A DNA stretch of 26,422 nucleotides from Hippea sp964442345 (GTDB taxonomy: Bacteria > Campylobacterota_A > Desulfurellia > Desulfurellales > Hippeaceae): positions 1-26,422 of the forward strand of contig CAYTZD010000016.1 of the NCBI GenBank assembly GCA_964442345.1, read 5' to 3'. Each line of letters begins with the position of its first letter. Positions within the stretch are counted from its first letter, which is position 1. The notes under the pieces are model-generated. The model made no database searches and had not been told where the DNA came from. It saw only the letters and a list, made by a program, of their open reading frames with translations. The position numbers and the translations under genes are program-made. Positions 14,261-22,523 of the stretch are shown one piece after another.

Positions 14261-16968
14261 AAGTAACTCTCAAAGAGTTCATAGACCTTTTTGAAGATAA
14301 AAAAAGAGCTTACAGGATTCTTCTGCATATCACATCGGAGTATAAACTATCGCATGAATTTAGAACGCTGTTTGATAGGATTGGACAGCTAATCAAAGAG
14401 AGTGCCGATCCAGATAACGCCTTTCTCTATTTTGACGATTTTTTAAAGAACAGCGAATCGAAATCCACAATCCTTGAATTGCTTGTCTCTTTTAGGGTTG
14501 TTGGCGAAATCTTATTCGGCATATTCTCCCAATCGCACACATTGTCTCTCTTTTTGATAAATAATCCAGATTATCTCTTCTGGCTTATAAAGACAGAGAC
14601 ATTGGCTAAAAACAAACAGAAGGATGATTATTATAAAGAAGCGGTTGAATTTTTGGGTTCTTCAAGTTTCTCAAAGAAGGAGATACTTCTAAGGCATTAC
14701 AGAAAAAGGGAGTATCTAAGAATAGCAGCAAGAGAGATAATAGGTGCTTGCAGCTTTGAAGAGACAATGGAAGAGTTGTCAAATCTTGCCGATGCACTTG
14801 TTGAAGTTGCTGTTGATATGGCTTTTGAGAAACTTAAAAAAGATGCTTTAAAAAGCGGTTTTGCCGTGATAGGTCTTGGTAAGTTGGGCAATAGAGAACT
14901 CAACTTCTCATCGGATATAGATTTGATGTTTGTGCATAAGGACGATAACTTCTTGGATATTTACAACAGAGCGGCTTCTTTAGTTGTGAATATATTGAAC
15001 CAGAATAAAGAAGGTGGTTTTGTCTTTAGGGTTGATACACGCCTAAGGCCTAATAGTCCTTATTCTCCACTTTCTATGAGTGTTGATGAGTATGAAAATT
15101 ATTACTCGACATTTGGTCAGGCATGGGAAAAGCTGGCTTTAGTAAAGGCAAGAGGTATAGCAGGAAGTGAAGAGTTAGCAGCTGATTTTCTCAAAGCCGT
15201 TGAGCCATTCGTCTTTAAAAGAAGCATAGATATCGAATATATTGACGAGATTAGACGATTGATGTTTAAGATACAGAAATCATCTAAAAAAACAGAAGGC
15301 ATCATACCACCACAGAAGCAGGATATAAAAAAGGGCAAAGGTGGAATTAGAGAGATAGAATTTATCCTAAATTACTTTCAGCTTCTCTATGGCGGAAGGG
15401 TTAAACAGCTAAAAAAGATAAAAACGATAGCTGGATTAAAGCTTCTTGGAGAACTTAATCTGTTAAAGAAAGAAGAGTCTGATTTTTTAGCAGATACCTA
15501 TCTGTTCTTTAGAAGAATAGAGCATAAGATTCAGCTGTTGAATGAGCAGCAGACGCAAATTTTACCTTCAGATGAAAAATCTCTTACTTCTTTGGCTAAA
15601 AAGCTAAATATGGATCTGAATGGGTTTCTTAAAAAATATTTAGAATGCACAGATAGGGTTCATGAGATTTTTAAAAGCATTTTTGTTCTTGATAAGGGCA
15701 TACCTGTTTTTAGTGCAATTGATGATATAGAAGGTTTCTTGCAGGAGTTTGAAATAGAAGATGCAAAAACTGTGGCTTTGAATATAGAAGAGAGCGTAAA
15801 GAAGTTTAAAGCGATGGATATGAAGCCAGACGAGATTCAAAGGATCTTTGATTTTGCCTTTGAATTTACAAAGGATGTAAAAAGATTTGATAGAGTGGTA
15901 AGCGGATTTAGAAGGATTAATCCCATATACATTAAGACAATATTCAAGAATAGAAAACTGTTTGAGCTGTTCTTAAAGCTTCTGGCAATAGACTATGGAG
16001 ATAAGTTTGTAAAATATCCTTCTCTTTTGGATAGTCTTATAGCTCCATCTGAGCTCAAATTTGACTCACTTGACAAAAAAGAGAAAGAGAGAATCGAGTT
16101 TGAAATAGTGTTGAAGCTGTTGGTTGGATCGTATAAACACGAAGATCTTACCATAACCACAGAATTTGCAAGGGCGTTAATAAGAGATGTGGCAATAAAA
16201 TTAGATAAGACAAAGGCTTTGGCAATCTTAGGGTATGGTAAGCTTGCAACGGGTGAATTGTTTATTGGCAGCGATTTGGATATCGTGTTTGTAAGCAGAA
16301 GTGAACCGTATATGTATGAATCTATCGTAAGAAAGATAACAAAAGAGCTTAAAAACTTTTATGAGATAGATTTAAGATTAAGGCCGTTTGGAGATAAAGG
16401 GACACTTATCTGTGATGTTGATTATTTAAAAAGATACTTTGATAGAGACGCACAAAGCTGGGAAAAGCAGGCTGCTCAGCGATCTGTTGTTGTCTATTCT
16501 GGTTTTGAAAAGGGTAAGCTTAAAGAGATTATTGAAGATTTTGTTTTTAAGAATCCACCTTCTAAATGCGAGATATTCTGTATGCTTAAAAAGATTATTG
16601 AGAATAAGGGAAGCGGGCTTGATTTGAAAAGTTCCTTTGGTGGTTTAACGACAATCGACTTTCTTGTTCAGTCTTTAGCTTTTGAAAATAAGTGCGCAAA
16701 GCTTGGCTATGGCACGCTAAAACTTATTGAAAATCTGAAAGAAAAGGGCATAAGAGAGGTTGATAAACTTAATGAATATTACAGGTTTCTTTTTAAGATT
16801 TTAAATACAGCAAGGGCTTCAAGTATCTCATCAAAATTAAAGGATGAAGATATAAAGCTTATTGAATTTTTGTTAGAAGAGAATGATTTAAAAAGTAAGA
16901 TAGAGACTGTTTTTGAAGGTGTGAAGTCTATAGCAAGGGATTACTTCAATGGTTGTTCTTGCGACTAA
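14257..16968 (+). CDS. glnE: Glutamine synthetase adenylyltransferase / deadenylase, probable CTG start
   Basis: GlnE adds and removes AMP on glutamine synthetase to set nitrogen assimilation. Both nucleotidyltransferase domains are visible: one with GLGKLGNREL and SSDIDL (about residues 206-222), one with GYGKLATGEL and GSDLDI (about 660-676). Each is followed by its own LRLRP motif (VDTRLRPN and DLRLRPFG). From the first usual start codon, TTG 14479, the protein would have 829 residues and no ribosome site. The frame is open back to 14239, and the extra segment (LKEFIDLFEDKKRAYRILL..., SADPDNAFLYFDDFL) looks like real GlnE N-terminal sequence, but holds no ATG, GTG or TTG. CTG 14257 gives 903 residues, a normal family length. 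ATA 14281 or a frame error are alternatives. The product is confident; the start is not. Confidence 0.85.
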   Translation: MKVTLKEFIDLFEDKKRAYRILLHITSEYKLSHEFRTLFDRIGQLIKESADPDNAFLYFDDFLKNSESKSTILELLVSFRVVGEILFGIFSQSHTLSLFLINNPDYLFWLIKTETLAKNKQKDDYYKEAVEFLGSSSFSKKEILLRHYRKREYLRIAAREIIGACSFEETMEELSNLADALVEVAVDMAFEKLKKDALKSGFAVIGLGKLGNRELNFSSDIDLMFVHKDDNFLDIYNRAASLVVNILNQNKEGGFVFRVDTRLRPNSPYSPLSMSVDEYENYYSTFGQAWEKLALVKARGIAGSEELAADFLKAVEPFVFKRSIDIEYIDEIRRLMFKIQKSSKKTEGIIPPQKQDIKKGKGGIREIEFILNYFQLLYGGRVKQLKKIKTIAGLKLLGELNLLKKEESDFLADTYLFFRRIEHKIQLLNEQQTQILPSDEKSLTSLAKKLNMDLNGFLKKYLECTDRVHEIFKSIFVLDKGIPVFSAIDDIEGFLQEFEIEDAKTVALNIEESVKKFKAMDMKPDEIQRIFDFAFEFTKDVKRFDRVVSGFRRINPIYIKTIFKNRKLFELFLKLLAIDYGDKFVKYPSLLDSLIAPSELKFDSLDKKEKERIEFEIVLKLLVGSYKHEDLTITTEFARALIRDVAIKLDKTKALAILGYGKLATGELFIGSDLDIVFVSRSEPYMYESIVRKITKELKNFYEIDLRLRPFGDKGTLICDVDYLKRYFDRDAQSWEKQAAQRSVVVYSGFEKGKLKEIIEDFVFKNPPSKCEIFCMLKKIIENKGSGLDLKSSFGGLTTIDFLVQSLAFENKCAKLGYGTLKLIENLKEKGIREVDKLNEYYRFLFKILNTARASSISSKLKDEDIKLIEFLLEENDLKSKIETVFEGVKSIARDYFNGCSCD

Positions 16969-17482
16969 ATCGCTTGCAAGGAGAAGATTGATTAAGAAGT
17001 GCAAAAGAAATGTGATTATAAGAAAATCCAATATTGATGAGACGCGCTTTGAAGATGAAAGCATCGTCGATTATCTTTTAAGGGTTAGTTTTTTGAAGGC
17101 TATAGCTGTTAAAAGAAGCAAAGATATAGTAATAGGAGCCGATACGGTTATATATTTTAACGGTAAGATTATAGGAAAGCCGAAAAATAGAAGAGAAGCG
17201 TTTGATATACTTATGATGCTTTCTGGTAATATTCATCGAGTTTATACGGGTGTTAGTGTTGTGTCTGATGATTGGTGCGTTAGATTTGTTGATGTTGCAG
17301 CTGTTAAGGTTGATATACTTAGCGTTTCTGAATTAAATAGTTATCTTGATACGAATGAGTATATAGGTAAGGCTGCAGGATATGCTATTCAGGGTAGGGC
17401 AAGGCATTTCCTTAGGCTTATCGAAGGTGATATAACAACCGTTATAGGGCTGCCTATGAAAAAACTTTGTAAGATTATTTGA
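16949..17482 (+). CDS. maf: Maf-like nucleoside triphosphate pyrophosphatase
   Basis: A 177-residue Maf/HAM1-superfamily protein that hydrolyses non-canonical or house-cleaning nucleotides such as dTTP/UTP or modified derivatives. The N-terminal substrate motif (ATKSLARRRLI), the catalytic Asp65 in IGADTVI, the GKP loop with the following Ala-Phe helix, HRVYTGVSV and GKAAGYAIQG are all in family order. It is a little short of the usual 190-200 residues and the central part is divergent. The start overlaps the glnE end by 20 bases. It is the last gene of the first directon; its stop codon lies within the -35 box of the next promoter. Confidence 0.88.
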   Translation: MVVLATKSLARRRLIKKCKRNVIIRKSNIDETRFEDESIVDYLLRVSFLKAIAVKRSKDIVIGADTVIYFNGKIIGKPKNRREAFDILMMLSGNIHRVYTGVSVVSDDWCVRFVDVAAVKVDILSVSELNSYLDTNEYIGKAAGYAIQGRARHFLRLIEGDITTVIGLPMKKLCKII

Positions 17483-17507
17483 TAGATTACAGATTAAAAT
17501 GTATAAT
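17479..17507 (+). promoter_or_regulatory. Near-consensus sigma70-type promoter for the ppiD-like operon
   Basis: TTGATA (17479-17484) and a perfect TATAAT (17502-17507) are separated by 17 bases, one mismatch from consensus overall. Transcription would begin about 17514, giving a leader of about 26 bases with a GGGAGG ribosome site (17529-17534) before ATG 17540. The -35 box overlaps the maf stop codon. No terminator for the preceding operon is visible, so read-through probably adds to expression. Confidence 0.75.
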
Positions 17508-17539
17508 TCACTGCATTTTATAGCAAAAGGGAGGTTTGT

Positions 17540-19441
17540 ATGCTTGACTTTTTGAGAAAAAACATAAAGAAGTTCTCTATTTTACTGTGGGTTGCAGCAG
17601 CCGCTTTTATAATTGGTGGTGCATATCTCTTCGTTAGAGGCCCATTTACAATGGGTAGCAATACGGCTATTCAAGTGGGTGATGTAAAAATAAGCATACC
17701 AGAGTATGAGAAGACATATAATCATGTCTATAAGTTCTATGTGCAGCTTATTAGTCAGCTGAAAGGCGGCAACATAACAGAAGAAGACATAAAGAAGCTT
17801 AATATAAAGCAGAAAACCATAGATATGCTTATAGAAAGAGCACTTCTCATACAAGAAGCAAAAAGGGAAGGCATAAAGGTTACAGATGAAGATGTGATAA
17901 AGGCAATTCAGTCCAATCCTGCATTTTTTGTAAACGGTCAATTCTCAAAGGAGAAGTATATTGCCTTGCTTAAAGCCAACAACATAAACCCTAAGGATTA
18001 CGAAGAGAGTTTGAAAACTTCACTTTACATTGAGAAGCTTAAAGAGAAGCTATTTAAGAATGTTAAGATTAGCGATAAGGAAGTAAGGGAATTTTTCGAT
18101 AAGAATTACTCAAAGGTTAATTTGGATTTCGTTGTTCTTAATTGGAAGGATTTTAAAAATAACATAAAGGTTACAGACAAAGAACTTAAAAAGTATTACC
18201 TTCTGCATAAGGAGAAATACAGAGTTCCAACGATGGTTAAATTTAAATATATAGCTGTTCCGCTAAGCTATGTTGAGAAAAAGATTAAGGTATCCGATGA
18301 AGAAGCCAAAAAATTCTACGAAGAGCATAAAGCCTATTTTAAGGTGCCTTTGAGAATAAGGGTTGCACATATACTATTTGCAAAGGATAACAAGGATAAC
18401 AAAACGGATGCTCAACTGAAACAGGAAGCAGAAAAGGTATATAAACTTCTAAAGGATAAGAAGATAACATTTAAGGAAGCCGTTAAAAAGTATTCAGATG
18501 ATGTGCTTACAAAAAAGGATAATGGTGATTTAGGATACATAACAAAGAATATGGTTATTGATAGCTTCTGGAATGAGATTGTTAAATTAAAGAAAGGTGA
18601 GATATCTAAGCCATTCAAGACGAAGTTCGGTTATCATATAGTTTTGATTGAAGATATAAAGAAACCGTTTGTTAGGCCGTTTGATAAGGTTAAAAAAGAT
18701 ATAGTGGGTTATCTAAAAGAGGCAAAGGCAAAGAAGATATGGTTTGTTGAAGCAGATAAGATATTTGTAAAGATACGGGATTCAAAAGAGACATTAGAAA
18801 AAGCAGCTAAGGAGTATGGATTAAAGCTTAAAGAGACTCCTTTTATCTCTTTAAAAAACCCCAAAAAACCGTTTACAGAAGCCATGATTCAAAATGCCAT
18901 ACTATCAGAAAAGGGTAAACTATTTGGACCTGATCTATCTTCTGAAGGATATCTGATATACAAACTTGTTGATAAAAAGCCTTCTTACATACCAAAATTT
19001 GAGCAAATTAAAGATAAACTTAAAACCGATTACATAGAAGAACAGGCAAAGAAGTTGGCATTGCAAAAAGCAAAAGAGATTCTTAAGCTTGCAAAAAAGG
19101 AAAAAAGTTTAAAGAAGGTTGCTAAAGAGAATAAATTAAAAGTAAAGACAGTTAAAAATATGACAAAACTTACGCCGACGGATGAATTTGCTTGTTCTTA
19201 CAAGGAGAAGGTCGTTGAAGATATCTTCTCACATTCCAAAGGTTATATGAATGTGTGCCAAAGTAATGGTAATGCCTATGTTTTTGAGATAACAGACAAG
19301 ATATTTGACGAAAATGAGTTTAAAAAGCTTAAAAAAAGTATAAAACAGCAGCTTGTTAGTCAGAAAGAAAACGAAATATTGGATAATCTTATAGAAAGAC
19401 TGAAGAAAGAGACGAAGATTAAGATAAATCCAAAGTTATGA
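17540..19441 (+). CDS. ppiD: PpiD/SurA-like membrane-anchored peptidyl-prolyl isomerase
   Basis: A 633-residue periplasmic folding factor. A single N-terminal transmembrane helix (about 13-32) is followed by a SurA/PpiD-type N-terminal chaperone region with the motif MLIERALLIQEAKREGIKVT. One parvulin (PpiC) rotamase domain lies at about residues 270-374, with VAHILFA, FKEAVKKYSDD, GDLGYI and FGYHIVLI. A Lys-rich helical tail follows. The architecture is that of PpiD, which helps newly exported proteins leave the Sec translocon; yajC-secDF lie about 3 kb upstream. It has its own promoter, and its stop forms an ATGA overlap with nth. Confidence 0.9.
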   Translation: MLDFLRKNIKKFSILLWVAAAAFIIGGAYLFVRGPFTMGSNTAIQVGDVKISIPEYEKTYNHVYKFYVQLISQLKGGNITEEDIKKLNIKQKTIDMLIERALLIQEAKREGIKVTDEDVIKAIQSNPAFFVNGQFSKEKYIALLKANNINPKDYEESLKTSLYIEKLKEKLFKNVKISDKEVREFFDKNYSKVNLDFVVLNWKDFKNNIKVTDKELKKYYLLHKEKYRVPTMVKFKYIAVPLSYVEKKIKVSDEEAKKFYEEHKAYFKVPLRIRVAHILFAKDNKDNKTDAQLKQEAEKVYKLLKDKKITFKEAVKKYSDDVLTKKDNGDLGYITKNMVIDSFWNEIVKLKKGEISKPFKTKFGYHIVLIEDIKKPFVRPFDKVKKDIVGYLKEAKAKKIWFVEADKIFVKIRDSKETLEKAAKEYGLKLKETPFISLKNPKKPFTEAMIQNAILSEKGKLFGPDLSSEGYLIYKLVDKKPSYIPKFEQIKDKLKTDYIEEQAKKLALQKAKEILKLAKKEKSLKKVAKENKLKVKTVKNMTKLTPTDEFACSYKEKVVEDIFSHSKGYMNVCQSNGNAYVFEITDKIFDENEFKKLKKSIKQQLVSQKENEILDNLIERLKKETKIKINPKL

Positions 19442-20091
19442 GAAGAGAAGATTTAGACGAAGTTGTAGGGATTTTAAGGGAAGCGTATAAGGAATTTAGA
19501 GAGCCTGTAGTAACGGAAGTTGCAAAGGATAAAGATCCGTATAAGGTGCTTATCTCGACGGTCTTAAGCTTAAGAACGAAGGATGAGACAACAAAGGAAG
19601 CATCTTTAAGGCTGTTTGAGAGAGCACCTGATATATTCAAATTAAAGGAACTTTCAGAAGAAGAGATAGAAAAGCTTATATACCCTGTTGGTTTTTATAA
19701 GACGAAGGCTAAGAATCTAAAGAAGATTGCTAAGATAATTGTCGATAAGTATGATGGCGTTGTGCCTTCTGATTTAGATGAACTGCTTAAACTTCCCAAT
19801 GTTGGCAGAAAAACAGCAAATCTTGTGCTTGCAAAGGGATACAACATACCTGCAATCTGCGTTGATATACATGTCCATAGAATCTCAAACAGACTTGGTC
19901 TTGTAAAAACAAAGACGCCTATAGAGACAGAATTTGCTCTTTCAAAGATTCTCCCAAAGAAGTATTGGATAGAGTTCAACGATCTGCTTGTTCCGTTCGG
20001 ACAGAATATATGCAGGCCAACTTCTCCATTCTGTTCAAGATGTCCAATATACGATTTCTGCGATAGAGTTGGCGTTCAAAGATGGAGATAG
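19438..20091 (+). CDS. nth: Endonuclease III (DNA glycosylase / AP lyase)
   Basis: A 217-residue endonuclease III that removes oxidised pyrimidines. The helix-hairpin-helix LPNVGRKTANLVL carries catalytic Lys125, and VDIHVHRISNRLGL carries Asp143, with the same 18-residue spacing as E. coli K120/D138. The 4Fe-4S ligands are C192, C199, C202 and C208 (Cx6Cx2Cx5C). The region equivalent to E. coli LSAQATD reads LSLRTKDE, a form I associate with thermophile and archaeal-type members. It starts by ATGA overlap with the PpiD-like gene and overlaps the next gene by 10 bases. Confidence 0.96.
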   Translation: MRREDLDEVVGILREAYKEFREPVVTEVAKDKDPYKVLISTVLSLRTKDETTKEASLRLFERAPDIFKLKELSEEEIEKLIYPVGFYKTKAKNLKKIAKIIVDKYDGVVPSDLDELLKLPNVGRKTANLVLAKGYNIPAICVDIHVHRISNRLGLVKTKTPIETEFALSKILPKKYWIEFNDLLVPFGQNICRPTSPFCSRCPIYDFCDRVGVQRWR

Positions 20092-20417
20092 AAGAGACCA
20101 AAGAGTTAGAAGAATACATAAAGAAGGGTAGGTGGCTTGCCTGGTTATCTTACTTTGGACTTCTAATGATAATTCCTGCTGTTATTTATAAAGATAACCC
20201 TTTTGTAGTTTATCATGTTAAACAAGGTCTTGTTCTTGCTATTTTAAATGTGTTTTTGGCATTTCTTATGATTGTTTTACAGACGGATAAAACAATAGAC
20301 TTGCTTGCAAATATATTTACTATGTTTCTTATGATTACGGGTGTTCTAAATGCCATTTCAGGAAAAATGAAGCCTTTACCTGTAATAGGAGAGATAGCAG
20401 AGAATCTTAACCTTTAA
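20082..20417 (+). CDS. DUF4870-like small membrane protein
   Basis: A 111-residue protein with a charged N-terminus and three hydrophobic stretches (about 19-37, 46-66 and 71-93). The pattern WLSYFGLLMIIPAVIYKDNPFVVYHVKQGLVL matches the DUF4870 (Tic20-like) family of small membrane proteins, in which the FV..H.KQG motif is diagnostic. Function unknown. It is the last gene of the ppiD-nth transcript; its last 11 bases overlap the end of the oppositely oriented rtcB gene, with no spacer for a terminator. Confidence 0.8.
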   Translation: MEIEETKELEEYIKKGRWLAWLSYFGLLMIIPAVIYKDNPFVVYHVKQGLVLAILNVFLAFLMIVLQTDKTIDLLANIFTMFLMITGVLNAISGKMKPLPVIGEIAENLNL

Positions 20418-21582
20418 CAACAGCCAGCGGAAGAAGCTCTATTACTGGTTCTATTAAATCAAGCTGATTGTTTATCACTTCGTTTATATCCTTGTATGCG
20501 CTTGGTGCTTCGTCTAAATCCCTTTTTGAGCGTATAGAATGGATAATGCCAAGTTTATTGAGCTTTTCCACTTCTTCTTTTAAAGACAGATTTTTTCTTG
20601 CCTTATGTCTGCTTAAAATTCGACCAGCGCCATGAGAGCAGCTTTTGAAACTTTCAGGATTACCCAAACCTTTCACTATGTATGATTTAGAGCCTTGAGA
20701 GCCTGGAATTATACCTATCTCTCCTTTGAAAGCCCTTGTTGCACCTTTTCTGTGAACCCATACATCTTCGTTAAAATGTCTCTCTTTTGCTGCATAATTG
20801 TGAATAACATCGTATTCTTCCAATACAATATCTTTCTTGCCAAGCACAACTTCAAATATCGCTTTTATCCTTTTAGCCATCAATGTTCTGTTTGCCTTTG
20901 CGTATTGTATGCAGAAGTTCATCTCTTCAAGGTAATCCCTTCCTTCTTTTGTATTTACAGGCAGATAAAACAGTTCATAAGATGGTGGAACGGGATAGCC
21001 CCACGATGCGTTGAGATTTTTTGCCACCTTGTTGTAATGGTCTGCAACCTGCTTGCCTAAATTTCTGCTGCCTGAATGTATCATAAACCAGATATGTCCG
21101 TCGCTGCCTTTTTGGATTTCGATAAAGTGATTGCCGCCACCAAGAGTTCCAAGCGAATACAAAGCATTATCGTATTCCCTGAATGTTATAAAGTGCTTTG
21201 GCAGTTTTGATTTGGGTTTTGGCATTAAGCTTTTATCCTGTGCTGTTTTGTGCTTTTCAAACCCTAACGGTATGGCTTCTTTAATTAGTTTTACTATCGC
21301 TGCAAGCTCGTTTCTCTTTATATCTTCAAAAATCGTTTTAACTGCATGCATGCCGCAGCCTATATCAACACCAACAGCGTGTGGTATAAGCGTCTCTTTA
21401 AGCGCAACGACGGCACCTATCGGCATACCGAAGCCTTCATGAACATCTGGCATTATTGCCACATGACTGAAGGCAAATGGCAGGTTTGATAGATTTATAG
21501 CCTGTTTTAGTGCGCCTTCTTCTATCTTTTCTGTCCACATCTTTATAGGTATTTTGCCCTTTTTGATGACTAACTTAACCAT
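20407..21582 (-). CDS. rtcB: RNA-splicing ligase RtcB
   Basis: A 391-residue RtcB, a GTP- and Mn-dependent ligase that joins RNA 2',3'-cyclic phosphate (or 3'-phosphate) ends to 5'-OH ends. Metal ligands are visible as Asp73 and Cys76 (GVDIGCGMHA), His152 (GGGNHFIEI), His169 (IHSGSRNLG) and His261 (IHNYAA). The guanylylated His317 is in SCSHGAGR. It is full length. No archease, RtcA or RtcR is encoded here, and no separate promoter is seen; the start lies 13 bases inside the end of the upstream glycosyltransferase gene, so it is co-transcribed with surface-glycan genes. Its role is probably RNA repair. Confidence 0.95.
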   Translation of the reverse strand: MVKLVIKKGKIPIKMWTEKIEEGALKQAINLSNLPFAFSHVAIMPDVHEGFGMPIGAVVALKETLIPHAVGVDIGCGMHAVKTIFEDIKRNELAAIVKLIKEAIPLGFEKHKTAQDKSLMPKPKSKLPKHFITFREYDNALYSLGTLGGGNHFIEIQKGSDGHIWFMIHSGSRNLGKQVADHYNKVAKNLNASWGYPVPPSYELFYLPVNTKEGRDYLEEMNFCIQYAKANRTLMAKRIKAIFEVVLGKKDIVLEEYDVIHNYAAKERHFNEDVWVHRKGATRAFKGEIGIIPGSQGSKSYIVKGLGNPESFKSCSHGAGRILSRHKARKNLSLKEEVEKLNKLGIIHSIRSKRDLDEAPSAYKDINEVINNQLDLIEPVIELLPLAVVKG

Positions 21583-22523
21583 TGCATAACCGCGTTATAG
21601 ACTTCTTCTGGTTGTATGCTTCTTAAACAGTCAAGCGTTCCTTTTGGGCACCTATTTGAGCCATGCAAAGAACAGGGTCTGCAGGGTAAATCCTTCTCAA
21701 ACACTATTACATCTCCCTGCGGGTAAAATCCGAATCCTTCAACCGTAGGCCCAAAAATGGCAACCGTTGGTATATCTAAAGCGTTGGCAAGGTGCATCAA
21801 AGCAGAATCATTTGAGATAAATGCTTTGCATAAAGCCATCTTCTCTGCTGTCTTTCTTATTGAGAGTTTACCTGCAAATGATTCGACCCTATTTAGCCCT
21901 TCGGCTATGAAGTCTGCTGTCTGTTTTTCTTCTTTAGAACCGAATATGTAAACATAAAAGCCCTTTTCTGTAAGCATTTTTGCAACTTCTCTGTAATACT
22001 CCTTTGGCCACATCTTTGTTTGCCACTTTGCGCCTGGTGCAATGCCAACTACTGTTTTGTCTGTTTTGCTTTTTTGGATTTTGATGTATGGTTTTGCTTG
22101 AGAATCTTTCTGGTTTATAAGCTTTAGCTGCTCCTGAATGTTGTTTTTGCTGTTCCTTTTAAATATTTTTGCGATGCCTTTTAATTTTAAGACAAGCGCA
22201 TATCTGTAAATTGTGTTTTTATTTACCCGTTTTATGCAGGCTGGGTTTAAAAGTTTGCTTAATATTATGCTTCTTATATTTTTGTGTAAGTCGAATATGC
22301 AGTGAACCTTTCCTATTCTTCTTGCAAAATCGATTATGCTTTCACCTTTTTTAAGTCCTATCAATCTATCTATATATGGTTGTCCTTCTAAGATCTCTTT
22401 AAATTCTTCCTTTGTGGCATAGATAATCTCACTATTTGGGTATATCTCTTTAAGCCTTTTTACAAATGCCGTTGTCTGGATTATATCGCCTAAGGATGAG
22501 AATCTGATAACAAGGAATTTCAT
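21570..22523 (-). CDS. Glycosyltransferase family 9 (heptosyltransferase-like)
   Basis: This 317-residue GT9 protein has the N-terminal nucleotide-sugar transferase start KFLVIRFSSLGDIIQTTAF with the conserved Asp13. The second Rossmann domain includes IAPGAKWQTKMWP, then SNDSALMHLANALDIPTVAIFGPT. A C-terminal Cys cluster (DLPCRPC ... C ... C) is usual in this family. Family members (WaaC, WaaF, WaaQ) transfer heptose from ADP-heptose to the lipopolysaccharide core in the cytoplasm. The exact sugar and acceptor cannot be read from sequence. It starts by ATGA overlap with the other GT9 gene upstream; two tandem GT9 genes suggest successive additions to one core. Confidence 0.88.
   Translation of the reverse strand: MKFLVIRFSSLGDIIQTTAFVKRLKEIYPNSEIIYATKEEFKEILEGQPYIDRLIGLKKGESIIDFARRIGKVHCIFDLHKNIRSIILSKLLNPACIKRVNKNTIYRYALVLKLKGIAKIFKRNSKNNIQEQLKLINQKDSQAKPYIKIQKSKTDKTVVGIAPGAKWQTKMWPKEYYREVAKMLTEKGFYVYIFGSKEEKQTADFIAEGLNRVESFAGKLSIRKTAEKMALCKAFISNDSALMHLANALDIPTVAIFGPTVEGFGFYPQGDVIVFEKDLPCRPCSLHGSNRCPKGTLDCLRSIQPEEVYNAVMQWLS

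Noticed and set aside
20695..21060. 121-codon open frame on the plus strand
   Set aside because: Antisense to rtcB, which has all catalytic residues; the frame shows no family resemblance.
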